DNA from: Tetracladium setigerum
Lineage: Eukaryota; Ascomycota; Leotiomycetes; Helotiales
Length of the DNA stretch: 64,000 nucleotides
Direction of reading: 5' to 3'
Assembly: GCA_031472005.1 (NCBI GenBank)
Contig: PZJY01000008.1
Location: forward strand, 248,001-312,000
Shown: positions 34,241 to 46,569 of the stretch, piece by piece
Layout of the letters: every line of letters begins with the position of its first letter
How positions within the stretch are numbered: the stretch's first letter is position 1
Translations under genes and position numbers: made by a program
Notes under the pieces: model-generated
Told to the model about the DNA's origin: nothing
The model's input: the letters and a program-made list of their open reading frames with translations, nothing else
The model's database searches: none

Positions 34241-37200
34241 GCTGACTGCTGGCGTTATCGGTAATACCGTGTGTTGTTGGCTGATCGATCATCCCCCAAA
34301 CTTCCCTCAACAGCTTTAGCCTATCACCGGTCTCAAACAACCTCAGTCTCAAGGGCTCCGTAAATAAATGCACTTTCTCTTACTTTCTCTCTTTCAGCTC
34401 AGCCTCTATCTATCTCAAGTACAGTAACTCCATTAGTAGTCCCGTTCGTTACTCCGTGGTAGTGCGAGGCTTAAATGAGTGACATGCAGCGTCTAGAGAT
34501 TGCATATCCAGACTTTCGAGGGAGAGTCAGCGAGATATCCTAGTCGCGATGTTTGTGGTTCGTCCAAATTGCCTCGCTTCCACAAACAACAGCCCAGCCC
34601 TGCTGCCCTGGCCAAAAAGTGCCAAACTATTATTGAAACCAGACAAGCAACCGAAATAAATCATGGCTCGAGCCATGTCAATCAACATCAGCCATGTCAA
34701 AAGATGTTCAAGAGGAAACCACATCGCGAGGGGCATCGAGCATCGCAAACATCAATCTTCAGTCGATCAAACGTGAACGAGCATCGCGACATTCGATGAG
34801 TCTGACACGCTGCCATGTCTGGATTCTGGTCTGTGGCTCTCCTGTCTGCAAATCCTCAGATCCGTTTTCTCGGCTCTATTCGCCATTCTACCTCCTCATC
34901 TCTGAGATAATCCCTCGCATCTTTGACATCATGCTCTCTCTTTCTCTCACACACCACTCAGCCTTATGTTTTATGCTTGGGGTTTGCATTGACAAAAGAC
35001 TCCACCTCAAGGCTCTCTTTTTCGTCTCCCCGGGGGCACAGAAATGGGTCCTGGTGAACCGCGAAGTTGAGAATGTTTTACTTCTGTTCATACTCCGTAA
35101 AGAGATGGAAATGCAAGCCATTCAACGGAGGAATCTCTCCACCTATCTGCCCAACTTTATTCAAAACACTACACAAACGTGTAATAGTATTACAGTAGTA
35201 CGAAGTACGCAACGTTCCGTACAATCCGTGTTCTCTTCTCGTTCTTCGCCCTCGTACAAACTCACTTCATCCTCGAGGCTGTGGCATCATCAACATCCCC
35301 TTGTCTCTTTCACAACCATTTTCACAAATATCCATCCACTCACAACTCCCCTCTCCTCCCCTCCCCTTGCTTTCCTACCTTTTCCCCCTCCTCCTCCCAA
35401 GCTCCCAAGCAAGCATCATCATCCAAATCCTCACTCTTATCCCCGATACAGGCTGTTCAGAGCTCCGATTCGTCAATTCCCCGGGTTTCCCTAGTTTCAT
35501 CTTTCTCTTTCCCAAAGCGCTGAAGAGATCCCGAAGGATGGATAGAACGGGATTGTAAACAAACGCTTAGACCTGCAACGCGAGGTCACGAGTTTCGGAT
35601 TTTGGAGGCAGGCCAGACAGGTCAATCAATCCGGGGGAGTTTGCAAGCAATTTGTCACATTTGTTGGTTACCCCTCCCCCGCCTTTGCCATCCCTTCCCC
35701 AGAACCGGATTTGTGCAAAAGTCCATTCTTAATTAATGCCTTCGCTTCCTTCCTTCAATTGACTAAATCTAATCCATCTATGTACTCGCATCTCTCTCTG
35801 GTTCTCGTTGTTGACATCTCTTGCTGTCTCGGCTACTCGTTTGTTTTGTTATCTCTTCCTTTATCGCGTGGGGAGAGAGCACCACTTGTTGCCCTCCCTA
35901 CCATCGAAAACAATAACAACAACCGGTTGCTATGACAAGAATACATGCAGCCAGCGAAAAAACACACACACAACGCATGCAGCTTATTTTTTTTCTTTCT
36001 CACAGGGCAGGACATGCATGCCCTGCCCTGCCCGGTGGATTCAATGAGTTCATGTTCCATGCACGAACGCTGCACGAAGCGGCCAACAGCAGTACAGCAC
36101 AGCTTAAACCCACACATACATGCATGCATATTGCATACAACCCATCCCCATCAGCTCGCTCGAAGCCCCGAGGCTCCATCAGCAGTGGTCAGAGAAAGCG
36201 CCAAAGAGTCAAGGAAGGGAAGAAAGGTCCCCACCAGAGCTCCAGAGCTCCAAAGCCCCCTTCTTCCAAGCTTCAATTCCACATCCGTTTACATCAGAGG
36301 GGGGTCCGACTCCCTCCCTTCTAGCATTCCATCTGCAGCGTGCACAAATGACACACAGATTTTCAGAAAGAGTTCTTACTCTTCTCCTGCGAACACACGC
36401 AAGTAGTGGAGGCAGAAAAATGCAAAGCACCACAGCAAGCACCACAGCACAGAACCACACAAAGCCGAAAGCTCTTCCCTTGCACCTGCATATGATATGT
36501 ACGATGGAGGAGATATGTATGGTATGTATGTATGTATTCTGCATAGAACAAAATGGAGTAGAGCGGGTTTTGGGTTTGGGGTTTCTAGAATTTATGCTAT
36601 GAAGCTTTTTTGTGATACCTTTACTTGGGTAAGGAACGGAGTACTTTAAACTTATGCTCTTGCTTGGCTTGCTTATTAGCTGCTGCCCGCGGAGTAAAAA
36701 GAAGAAGAGCTCAGAAGTGAGGAGAACAATAGACTCCATACTTCATGGGTAGGAAGTTTTTTGGATGGGGTTTTTCTTTTCTTTTTTTCTTTTTTCCTGT
36801 TGCGTTCGGCTTTTGCTCTTTTTTTGCTTTTTGCAGCGATGAGGATCCGCTGCTTAGGTACAAGTAACCAGAAATTCTCCGCTCGCGGTGTGTCGAACAG
36901 TCGAAATGGAGCTTCATTATTCATACCTAAGTAACCACCTCCATAAGTACATATGCCTGGTCTCCTACCAAAGTAAAAATTTAGTTCTCAACTCCAAAAA
37001 AAAATACTACTGTATCCATCCATCCATCCAACGAATCTAAAGCACCGTATTACTACAGTACCACATATCCTGTCTTCAAACTATGACTCTTTCTCCTCGC
37101 TCATCATTTATCTTCCTTTAGTTTTCCCAAATCCACTCGATAGTTCCAATCCAGTCCATTGAAATTTGAAAGTCTTTTTCTCCAAAAATCCATGATCATA

Positions 37201-38245
37201 ACATCATAACAATAACAATAAAAGGTTGTACTGTACACTACAAGTAAGACTACCATGACCATTAATGTCTCAATCCAGCAATTATCAACAACTCAAAAAA
37301 TAATCACACAAAACCCCCTAACCTCACCCAACCCACCCACCACGACCCCACACCTTGTCTCGAACTTTCAACAGAAACTTTTAGCCTTTTTCTCTTTCTT
37401 TCCGGACTGGACTCCAACTCGTAAAGTTAACCTTTTTAGTGAACAGATGATTTGACTTTTCGGTGCCTGTGTGCCTTGTGTGCCTGTGCAATTGTCTGTG
37501 CAAACATAATTCACAACTGCCATCGGAGGAAAAAAAGCTCGCTTAGGTACGAGTCCGCTGGAATTTGAAACATTGCCCCTGGCTTCATATCACTACAGCC
37601 GCACGCTACAGCGTCACCCTCCTCTTCCCTTCCCTCGGTACTGCACTGGTACATACCAGGTGGGACCTAAGGGAATTTCAACAACGCATTTACCACTACC
37701 TGAACAGCCCTCAACCCCAACTTACAAGATACATCCTGACATCCCAGGTCCAAAAGCGTCAAATACCGCCGTAGGATCAAAGTCAAGGCGAAGAAGCTCC
37801 AGGAAACAACGAAACAAAATAATCCACATTTTTTTGATTTCCTCCTTTCCGAGGTTTCTCTTTCTCTCCACATATCACGGAACATCGGAGGGAAGTGTCA
37901 TGTCAATGTCAATGTCATGCCATGCTCATGACGACGGCGGCGGTGCGCACGCTGAGTAGCAATTGATCGTCGTATCGTATTATTTCCTTCTCATTGTTGC
38001 GCTGACGGTACGTCGAACGGTACGGAGGAAGGTACAGATGAAGCAGTTTAACTTTATTTGACTTTCCTTTCGTTTCAAAACACCCTTCCTCCGGACTTTG
38101 TAAGATCTTACAGTACTGTACCGTGGCGAAGTACCGTGAGAACCGTACCGTACGTATGCAAGCGAGACAGCACTGAGCATATACTGGACAAGGCAAAGAC
38201 AATTAGACAAGACAGGAGGAGAGGATGGGCAAGACAGGATAGGGT

Positions 38246-38265
38246 AAGACAAGACAAGACAAGAC
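38246..38265. repeat. AAGAC x4 repeat
   Basis: Four perfect copies of AAGAC lie within a wider stretch (38190-38275) where GACAAGACAGG-like sequence recurs imperfectly. Confidence 0.75.
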
Positions 38266-38830
38266 ACGGCACATGTCTACGTGTACGTGCGGCATTTACG
38301 AAGACAGGAAGGAAGAAACACAGGTTCGTCAGGAACACAGTTATGGAGGCATCTAGATGTCTGCCTAGCCTTAGCGAGGGTGTTGAAACATGATGGATTG
38401 ATAAGTAATGGCTGATAGATGATCCAGGATGGGCAGGAATTTGTGGATGCCGAGACAAAAGTTGACGTTCAACCCCTCATTTTTAATATGACTGTCTGAC
38501 CGACCCCGCGATTATTTTTAGGAGATGGAACTTGAGCTTCAGGTTGGAGATGAAGCTAGGTGTTGAGAGGACTTGAGTGGTGGATTGGTGGTGGTAGTTT
38601 TGGCGAAATAATGAGCTGATTTGAGTCAATTTGACTTTTGGGCAGTTGGACGAGATGAGATGGTGAGACGCAGGTACCCTCCTCCGCACTCCATGCAGTA
38701 AATGCCTCGGTCGTGTTTGTTGTCAGTGCAGTAAATGTTGTTGCCATGATGCCATGAGGTCAGTTTGGTCGAGGGAATGCCGTTGTCTTTGATTTCCATA
38801 TTGAAATTCAAAACACCATCATCGAAGCCG

Positions 38831-41161
38831 CTAAAGATACATGTCATCCCAAACTCCCTGCAAATCCCTCAACTGCAACTCAAAATCCCACCCAGCGAGT
38901 TTCTGCAGACGCCGCAAGAACTCCATCAACTCCACCTGTTGCAATCTATAACTCAACAGGTTGCCCGCACACAGCAACGCGGCGAAGACGACGGGATCGT
39001 GAGACCATTGGATGTTATTACTCACTACCAAACCGCAGATTTGAAGAGCGTGCCAAGTGGGAGTCTTGAGGTTGAGGTTGATGTGGTGAGGGGAAGAAGA
39101 AGAGGAGGAGTGACGATTGTTGTTTATTCGGGAGAAGAAGAGTTGTGGCGAGCGTGATTGGAGGAGGAGAAGCGTGCTGAGGTGAGTGAGGAGGCATGCG
39201 TAGAAGGCGAGGCGTGTAGTGTGAATCTGGAGGAGGAAACTTGACGTGCTGGGCGTGATAGAATCGATTTGTAAGTTGAGTAAGGGCGAGAGAAGGGTAG
39301 GTGATTTCTCAGTAATGGTGAGGTCATGCAGGAACTTTGATAGTGAGAGCCAGATTTCGGCATATGATGGCGTTGAGGTTGAGGTTGAAGAGTTCGTGTT
39401 GGCGAAGGTTAGGTTGGATATGTGAGCGCAGAGGAGGAGGCGAGTTGCTGTTATGTCTTCAATTCTGGAGCTAGCAGCTGAGCTTTCTATTGAAGGCCAA
39501 TTCTTGAGATTACTCAGAAGTGGCTGCCGAGTGGTTATGGACGTAGCAAGATCTATATGTTAATCCAAATTAAATTCTACCGTAAAATAAAATTCTTGAA
39601 ATACTAACCGAATCGAAGCACAGCCAATGACGAAACTTCATGGTGACTTATTGAAATGCACGGGCTTGTTGGTATACCTTCTAACGTATCCATCCAATCC
39701 GCTAAGAGGGACCTCCAGCTTTGAAATGGCTGAAATAGCAGCTGGACAATTAGAAGAAGATTTCTTGCGATTGTCGGTTCTTTCTGATCGCCAAATATAA
39801 AACTGTCCCGCGGAGACAATGTGACTATACCACAGACTTCCTGCTTTGTCTCATCTTTCATGTGGAAGGCAGCTAAAGCCAAAATGGCTACCCTCAGGGG
39901 GCATAGTTCGACGACAACATGGGAAGGTATGAACTGTATGGCGATCCAGGGCTGCTGAGTTCAAGCTAAATGTGTCAATTAATAGCGGAAAGGAAATGTT
40001 GAAATAGTTGGGGTCTCTGCATACCCAGGGAAGTACTTCATCAATGAATATTTTCACCAACTTTTTGGTCAAATGCTTTGATCTCAGTATCGATAATTTC
40101 TCTTCATAATATGTACTCTTGCTCGCGTAGTGCTGTATTAGAATAGGTGAATGCTCATGCCAAGACATGGCTGACTGCTGGTGGTGATAGTTATTGTGAG
40201 GGATTGGTGACCAGACATCTGCAGTATTTCATCAGACCAGCGTTCTGGCTTGGGCAGAGGAAAGAGACTAACCTTCCGGGATAATTTCGATATGTGAATC
40301 AATCTCTCTGCTGGGTGTAGGAATGGGGTCCCTAGAATGTTCTGCAGTTGCTGTTGGAGTTCGTTGCTCTTCTCCTTGGAAGAACATAGCAGGGTCAGTA
40401 GAATCCGAACTACCAACCTCTGTACGGGAAGTTGCCGCCCCGGGTTCATGCTGTGTGTCCGAGTTGGAGATATCTCGATCTTCCTCAACATCAATATGTT
40501 CTGCCGTTTTAGGAGAGTCTTCTCTCATGCCATCAACGAACTACAAAATAGTCAGCTCGTGTTCTACCAAGACTTCAAAGTCAATTGAGCCGTATACCTG
40601 TAAATCATGATATCCATCCGGAGCACGTTGGCCCAGCTCTTTAGCCTCATGTGGCATCAAAGTTATCATGTTAACGTCCAGGAAAGCGAGTTGCAGCCCA
40701 TATTGGCATTCTCGTTTCCTGTCTATGCAATTCTGGCATATTGGCTTTTTTTCGTCACCTGCCCCGAGTTAGCATTATAACTCTATGAGGTTAAACTTTG
40801 TGCGCGGGACAATTAGAACATGAAAATTTGAAGGTCCCAGAAAACCAATAAGCTTTGAGGGAAGTTTAATGCAAGATGCCTACACTTTCGCCGTCTTTTC
40901 CTGCAAGTCCAGCAGCCATGCCTCGTTCTCACTCGAGGCGTTTGCACCGCAGAATCTACCTGCATTATGTCCAGTAGCCACCCAGGCTCTCAGAGAATTC
41001 AGGTCATCTGTGTGGTGATTTGACATACATGATCCCAAATTAGGTGCTCGTGGGCTGATTGCTGGGAGTGATAAAGATCTGGATCTATCTGGGCCGAAAT
41101 TTGGGGAAGCCCCATCTTCTCCGCACTCTTGCTTCACGTGATGTGGTCCCGTCAAAGACAA
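38831..41161 (-). CDS. Zn(II)2Cys6 transcription factor
   Basis: Seven exons (minus): 41161-41029, 40955-40884, 40758-40598, 40540-40273, 40218-40025, 39954-39609 and 39552-38831, giving 631 aa with closed phases. The zinc cluster is encoded across exons 2 and 3: GCWTCRKRRRKCDEKKPICQ, with Cys59, 62, 69, 76, 79 and 86, followed by a short basic linker. A Ser/Thr/Glu-rich linker follows. The rest is a fungal-specific regulatory domain (VVVELCPLRVAILALAAFHM, SIESSAASSRIEDITATRLL, ALQICGLVVSNNIQW) ending at WDDMYL. The exon 6 acceptor could be 3 nt further on (CAG repeat). It is divergent from the DUF1593 gene across 468 bp and next to the pentose block, so it may regulate either; that is inference. 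Nuclear. Confidence 0.88.
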
Positions 41162-41629
41162 TTTACACTACTCGTAGTATTAAAGAAACCAATCAATTTG
41201 TAGAAGGGGTCGGATTGGAGCATCTCTCTTGCAGATTTTGTTTTTTACGAGAATCAGTCACGTTGCTAAAGACGGATAGGCATGAGCTACGATCCCGATT
41301 CTTGAGGTAGCAGAGCGGAAGCGTGAAAATTTTGCCCGAGTAGGTAGGTAATCTTCGGAATTATCGATCGTTTTGCATATTTAGACAAACCAACCAAGCT
41401 AGGAGCCGGGAAAGTAAAGAGGTCTGCTGATGCCGGCTGTTGTCAAGTATTCCAACGTCAAAACTATTTTCGATTCCGAGAACCCGAGTAAGTGCGGTGC
41501 TTCGAACTTCCTCATCAGGAGACTTGGCACAACCGTCGACTTCAGCCATAGCTGGACATATAACAAGTATGTGGAACCATCAAGTTCTCAGAGTCAATTA
41601 CACCAAGACCAAAAAACCAAAAATCAAAC
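41162..41629. promoter_or_regulatory. divergent promoter, Zn-cluster factor / DUF1593 gene
   Basis: The 468 bp between start codons contain both promoters. No specific binding site is recognised. Confidence 0.45.
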
Positions 41630-43051
41630 ATGGCCAACACTACAAGCACTCCTCTCACAAAGCCCCGAATCGCCGTCCTCACGGACATCTGCAATGAACC
41701 CGACGATACAGAGTCCTTGACGCGTTTCCTCCTCTACTCCAACGAGTTCCAAATCGAAGCTCTCATCGCAACAACATCGACATGGCAAAGAACATCAACG
41801 CATAAAGAAGAGATCCACCGAATCCTGGACGCATATTCCACCGTTGAGGACAATTTGAATGTTCACGCCCCATCAGGAAAATTCGCCACAGCCGATTCTC
41901 TACGTCAAGTCACTCGATCAGGACTCGATGGATACGGAATGGAAGCATCGCGAGGTCCTCTCTGCGAAGGTACGAAACTTCTCATCGAAGCAGTCGACAA
42001 AGGAGATATCATCTGGGTTCTGATCTGGGGCGGAGCAAATGTTCTCTCTCAAGCCCTTCTGGAGGTCCAACGCACCCGGAGCGAGGATGAAGTAGCCATT
42101 TTCACAGCCAAACTCCGCGTCTATGCCATCTCAGATCAAGACGACGCAGGTCCTTGGATCCGCCTGAATTTCCCAAAAATATTCTACATTGCGAGCGTTC
42201 ATGCTTTCAATATGTACGGGCTGGCGGCGTGGAGTGGCATCAGTGGTGAATCCTACTATGGCTTTAATCCTGGCGGACCAGATAGCAGTCTTGTGACGAA
42301 AGAATGGCTGAAAGAGCATATTCAGATTGGACCTTATGGGAAAAGCGCCTATCCGGATCCAGCTTTCATCCCGGAAGGAGACACGCCAACATTTCTCTCG
42401 TTGATTCAAAATGGGCTTACTGATCCTCTTCGTCCCGAATGGGGCGGCTGGGGAGGAAGATATCAACTCACTGATCCGACAGGTTCGAGCTTGCATTATA
42501 GCGATGCGGCGGATTCGGTGGTGGGGAAGGATGGGAAGGTTCATGTTGGGAATCAAGCGACGATATGGCGGTGGAGGGAGGCGTACCAAGGGGACTTTGC
42601 TGCAAGGATGCAATGGACTTTAACTAAGGATTTTGCATCTGTCACTCATGTTCCAGTGGTTGTCTTAAATGAGAGTGCAGGTTTGGAGGCAGTACGTGTG
42701 AAGGCGGGGTTTGGAAGTACACTGAAATTGGATGCTTCGAAGAGTTGGAGTCCAGATGAGAATACGGAGTTGGAATTTAAGTGGATGCAATATCGTGAGC
42801 CATCGGCGACACAGTGGACTGTGGGATTCGAGGTTGCGGAGTTGAAGATTGAAGATGCTTCAGGTAATGGGCGATTTGACAAGGTCGAGGTCAAACTTCC
42901 AGGAAAGGAAGACGGCTGTGTGCATCCATTGAATGGTGGTAACATGCCATGGGGTGAAAAGGTATATCATGTTATTTTGGAAGTTGTTAGCAAGAGAAAA
43001 TATCCCATGAGGGCATATCGGAGGATCCTGATCGAGGTCAAGGACCTTTGA
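41630..43051 (+). CDS. DUF1593 / Sde182-like nucleoside-hydrolase-fold protein
   Basis: Intronless, 473 aa. The N-terminal domain opens with RIAVLTDICNEPDDTESLTR. This Asp-rich loop matches the calcium-binding DTDPGxDD of nucleoside hydrolases and is typical of PF07632 (Sde182-type cellulose-binding proteins). IIWVLIWGGANVLSQAL corresponds to the usual W-GG-xN-L-x-A-L segment. The C-terminal ~100 residues, after HVPVVVLN, form an Ig-like beta domain (LDASKSWSPDENTELEFKW), as in bacterial Sde182. There is no signal peptide, so it is likely cytosolic. Substrate unknown; a glycosidic or nucleoside-like bond is plausible. Its position beside pentose genes may be meaningful. Confidence 0.85.
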   Translation: MANTTSTPLTKPRIAVLTDICNEPDDTESLTRFLLYSNEFQIEALIATTSTWQRTSTHKEEIHRILDAYSTVEDNLNVHAPSGKFATADSLRQVTRSGLDGYGMEASRGPLCEGTKLLIEAVDKGDIIWVLIWGGANVLSQALLEVQRTRSEDEVAIFTAKLRVYAISDQDDAGPWIRLNFPKIFYIASVHAFNMYGLAAWSGISGESYYGFNPGGPDSSLVTKEWLKEHIQIGPYGKSAYPDPAFIPEGDTPTFLSLIQNGLTDPLRPEWGGWGGRYQLTDPTGSSLHYSDAADSVVGKDGKVHVGNQATIWRWREAYQGDFAARMQWTLTKDFASVTHVPVVVLNESAGLEAVRVKAGFGSTLKLDASKSWSPDENTELEFKWMQYREPSATQWTVGFEVAELKIEDASGNGRFDKVEVKLPGKEDGCVHPLNGGNMPWGEKVYHVILEVVSKRKYPMRAYRRILIEVKDL

Positions 43052-43198
43052 TGAGGCATGTTGATCACTGAATGTCAAGTCTCAGAAATGAGCTGAGAAA
43101 TCTAAATATTTTATTTAATCATCTTTGAATACTTGTGAACCTTTTTTTACATAAATGATTCGTGTAGTTGCCATGTTTCAACCCTCAAGATCAGCATG

Positions 43199-44568
43199 CT
43201 AGATTTCAACATCCTTTTCATCCACCACGTGTATTTTGATACTTCCTTTGGTAACATCCGAGCACATTTGCATAGCCTCCACAGCTCGTTCTAAAGGAAA
43301 AGTATGCGTGATTAATTTATTCAGATCCAGAATGCCACCTGACAAGGCCGTGATTCCAGCTGGCCATGTATCCGCGTATCTGTTGATGAACTTCAAGTTG
43401 ATCTAAAAGTCGGCATCAGTAAAGGCTTCTCCGCATGGAGATTCACAAGACGTACCTCGGCCAGCGAAATATGCATGAAAGGTAGATTATTCATGATATC
43501 TTTCCCAACACCAATCACCATCAAATCGCCTCCCTCTGCACTGTATATGCCGCAGTAATGACCGAGCTCTCGACACCGGTACATTCCAATATCGTGCTCG
43601 GCGCTTCCCTTTCTCCTTCTCCGAACAATCTTCTGATTCCTCGTGCGTTTCCCTTCGCATCCAGATTCCTATCAATTTGATATGTTTGGCAAGAGGGGAC
43701 GAAGTCTTTCGCAAATGCCAAGCGACGCGGTTCGAGATCTGTAATTATGATCGGGTGAGCACCGGATGCTCTTGCTGCTGCTAAGGCAATGAGACCAATT
43801 GGACCGGCGCCGCAGACTACTACTCCTCGTCCTAGTGATATTCGTGTATGTGATATGCCGTGCATGACGACGGAAAGAGGCTCTAGAAGTGCGCCTTGCG
43901 AGAGGGAGATATTGTCGGGGAGCCTGTTGATTAATCAGTAATGACGTGAAACTTGCAAATGGAGGACATACTTATGAACCCATCTAGCAGGATGAACCTT
44001 GAAGCGTTGGAGAGAACCATGATAAGGATAAACGCCTGCAAACTGAACGTCTTCACACAGATTGTATCGTCCGTTTGTACACAGGAAACAAACTCCACAT
44101 GGAACCCCAGGCTCTACTGCGACACGGTCTCCTTTCTTAAGATTTTCAACGCCTTCTCCAATCTCAAGAACGACGCCGGCGGCTTCGTGACCGAGAATGC
44201 AGTCGCCTTCCACAGTCAAGGTTCCAATTGTGCCGGTTTTCCAAAAATGGATGTCAGATCTGTAGGATACCATCATCAGAATAATTATTTCTCTTCTCTC
44301 AAGGATATTGCTCTATAACTACCCACCCGCAGATACCAGTTACTTTGATGTGTAATAACACTTCGCCGTGTCCTGGTTTTAGCTTTGGTGCTGGGACCAG
44401 CTTGATTTTGTGATCGGCCGTCACCTGGAGACTTGGATTCTCGATGTTGGCTGCTTCTTCAGGCGTCAGAGAGGAGTCGTCAATTTCTGTTGCACAGCAT
44501 GGCGATGTCTTCGTTTTTGTCGCAGGTGATGCTTCGGCCGGGGTATTGATCAATAATGAGGGTGCCAT
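43199..44568 (-). CDS. zinc polyol dehydrogenase (L-arabinitol/xylitol/sorbitol type), apparent frameshift
   Basis: Exons (minus) are 44568-44327, 44259-43972, 43923-43456 and 43402-43199; 400 aa if one base is restored. Medium-chain dehydrogenase with catalytic-zinc residues in GICGSDIHFW and LGHEAAG, and structural-zinc cysteines in PCGVCFLCTNGRYNLC. The Rossmann motif is GAGPIGL and the NAD-selecting Asp is in ITDLEPRRL. LECTGVESS and the C-terminus NRYADTWPAGI match the L-arabinitol 4-dehydrogenase family best, with xylitol/sorbitol dehydrogenases close behind. The frame breaks at ~43532-43535 after TAAYTVQR. Adding one G gives GGDLMVIGVGKD, the expected strand. The first ~45 residues are an unusual Thr/Ala/Glu-rich extension. 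Divergent from xylose reductase across 357 bp. Confidence 0.88.
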
Positions 44569-44925
44569 CTTTGTATTTCTGTGACTTTGAGATTTAAAAA
44601 ATACGAAAGTTGGATGTTAGAGGAAGGTTAGTTAACAGAGTAAATACACAGACAGAAAACATTCCAACAGGTGGGGAGGCATGAACTCCCTCGGATATCA
44701 ACAGTAAGGCGTGGCAATCGGTTGGGGACCAAGAGGTTTGGTGAAGGTGGGATGTTCAAAGAGGCAACTCCAAGCGCCAAACCCCCAAGTCATTCCTCAA
44801 CCCACTTCGTGGGTCTCGAAACTCTGGTTTGATTATATTAGAGTGAAAGAATTGAGATTCGTCGTCCTGCTTCCAATTATTTTTTTCCACAATCAAGAAA
44901 CCTCCAACAAGTCCAGAAAATAAAA
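44569..44925. promoter_or_regulatory. bidirectional promoter, polyol dehydrogenase / xylose reductase
   Basis: The 357 bp between two start codons serve both genes. ACCCAC-TTC-GTGGGT at 44800-44814 is a perfect inverted repeat with a 3-nt centre. GTGGGG at 44671-44676 fits the CreA carbon-repressor consensus (SYGGRG). I see no GGCTAA-type XlnR site by eye. Function of these sites is inferred. Confidence 0.45.
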
Positions 44926-46087
44926 ATGGCATCGCAAACAGTCAAACTCGCCTCTGGGTACTCAATGCCCCTCGTCGGCTTCGGGCTATGGAAAGTCGAC
45001 AAGGCAACAACAGCAGACACTGTGTACGCAGCGATTCAAACAGGGTACCGACTTTTCGATGGTGCGTACGATTATGCGAATGAGAAAGAAGCTGGAGAGG
45101 GCATTCAGAGGGCGATCAAGGACGGATTGGTCACAAGAGAGGATATCTTCGTGACGACGAAGTTGTGGAATACTTATCATAAGAAGTATGTATCAGTCCA
45201 TCGGGGGAAAAAAGAATCGTGCTTGAAATGAACTAAAAAATACACTAGGGAGCATGCTCTCGAGATGGGGAAGTTTCAGTGCGACACCTGGGGATTGGGG
45301 TATATTGATCTGTACTTGATCCATTTCCCTGTTGCCCAAGAATACATAGAACCATCCAAGAATCAGTATCCCGTTCGTTACCTTTTTTTTTCACTCTCGC
45401 GCAGGCCTCCTGCTAACATAAGAATAAGGGCTGGTGGATGGACGCTGCACATACCAAAGTCTCTCTCGCAAAAGTCCCAATAATGGAAACCTGGCAGGCT
45501 CTCGAGAGCCTGGTCGACGCAGGCATCACACGCTCCATCGGCGTGAGCAACTTCAGCACGCAACTTCTCTATGATGTCCTTTCATATGCTCGCCATCCGA
45601 TATCCAGTCTGCAGATCGAACATCATCCATATCTGGTGCAGCCACAGCTGATTGCTATGGCGCAAGAGGAAGGGATTGCCGTGACAGCGTATTCGACATT
45701 CGGACCACAGAGTTTCCTTGAGTTATCCGCGACGTTCAGGAAGAAAGCTGTTGACACGCCGTTGCTTTTTGATACTGCGGTTGTCAAGAAGATTGCTGAA
45801 AGATCTGGAAGGTCGCCTGGACAGGTTCTCTTGAGATGGGCAACACAGAGGTTTGTCACCTTTTTCTTCCCACATGAATGTGATGGAGAATGCTAATGAT
45901 TGTGTTTAGGGGTATCGCTGTGATTCCTAAATCAAACAACAAGGATAGACTGAAGCAGAACTTGGAAGTGAATGACTTTTCAATGACAGAGGAGGAGTTG
46001 GCGGAGATTGCGGCATTGGATCGTGGGCTGAGATTCAATGACCCGGGGTTCTACTTACCGGATAGGCCAATTCGGATATTTGACTAG
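44926..46087 (+). CDS. xyl1: NAD(P)H-dependent D-xylose reductase (aldo-keto reductase)
   Basis: Exons are 44926-45185, 45249-45372, 45429-45850 and 45910-46087, giving 327 aa, the usual length of fungal xylose reductase. The catalytic tetrad matches the family spacing: Asp45 and Tyr50 in FDGAYDY, Lys79 in TTKLWN and His112 in LIHFP. IPKSNN is the 2'-phosphate/coenzyme loop that allows dual NADPH/NADH use, and RFNDPGFYLPDRPI is the typical C-terminus. Cytosolic; reduces D-xylose and L-arabinose to xylitol and arabinitol, the first step of the fungal oxidoreductive pentose pathway. The divergent neighbour would oxidise such polyols. The gene is intact. Confidence 0.92.
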
Positions 46088-46254
46088 GTAGATACTAGTC
46101 TTTGTTAATAGATCTAAAATATATCTGCAATAAGAAAATGAACTCGCCCTCCGACGGTCAGATTTGTCTCCAGCCAGCTGTCTCCAGCACATATTTAAAC
46201 CCTTCCATTCTTCCGAATAAATAACCCTTTTTGAAGGGGCAATTTTCGGAAGCC

Positions 46255-46396
46255 TCACGTGATGCGGCATATGCGGTCTTTGTTGCACGTCGCAAAAAAA
46301 AGTTCAGGTCGTTTTTGCAAAGATGCGTTTTTTGAGCCTTTTGAAAATGCGATTTTCGTACTCGGGGATTTCTCGAAACTTTTTACGAATACGATA
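46255..46396 (+). repeat. direct repeat, copy A
   Basis: Diverged copy of the element at 46570-46716. Shared blocks include GTTGCACGTCGCAAAAA, AAGATGCGTTTTT and GATTTCTCGAAACTTTTT, in the same order. Confidence 0.8.
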
Positions 46397-46569
46397 TTTG
46401 GAGCAAAATGTCACGTGGATATTTGTACAAGTCGACGCCACCGTCCCATTTCATTCTCTTTCGAGAGAGGAAGAATGAGCCAGCACCAATTTTAACTTTT
46501 CTTCTTCTTCTGAAACAATAATTATCTAGGTAGAGTACAGTTGGGAGAAGAAGTGTTGTTCATAAATAG

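Larger units (their letters stand above)
31999..38830. other. 6.8-kb non-coding region with many short tandem repeats
   Basis: No coding region with a recognisable family is supported between the cdc25 start and the end of the Zn-cluster factor. The longest open frame (34694-35494, plus) is low-complexity and lacks motifs. Minisatellites lie at 32727-32759, 34021-34040, 34211-34240 and 38246-38265. Strong strand bias (purine or pyrimidine runs) is seen near 32450-32600, 35330-35420 and 36750-36850. The part next to cdc25 probably carries its long 5' leader and promoter. Non-coding RNA cannot be excluded from sequence alone. Confidence 0.5.

Noticed and set aside
34694..35494. 266-codon open frame in the large non-coding region
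   Set aside because: Low-complexity Ser/Pro/His-rich reading with no domain, no intron logic and no codon pattern like the real genes.
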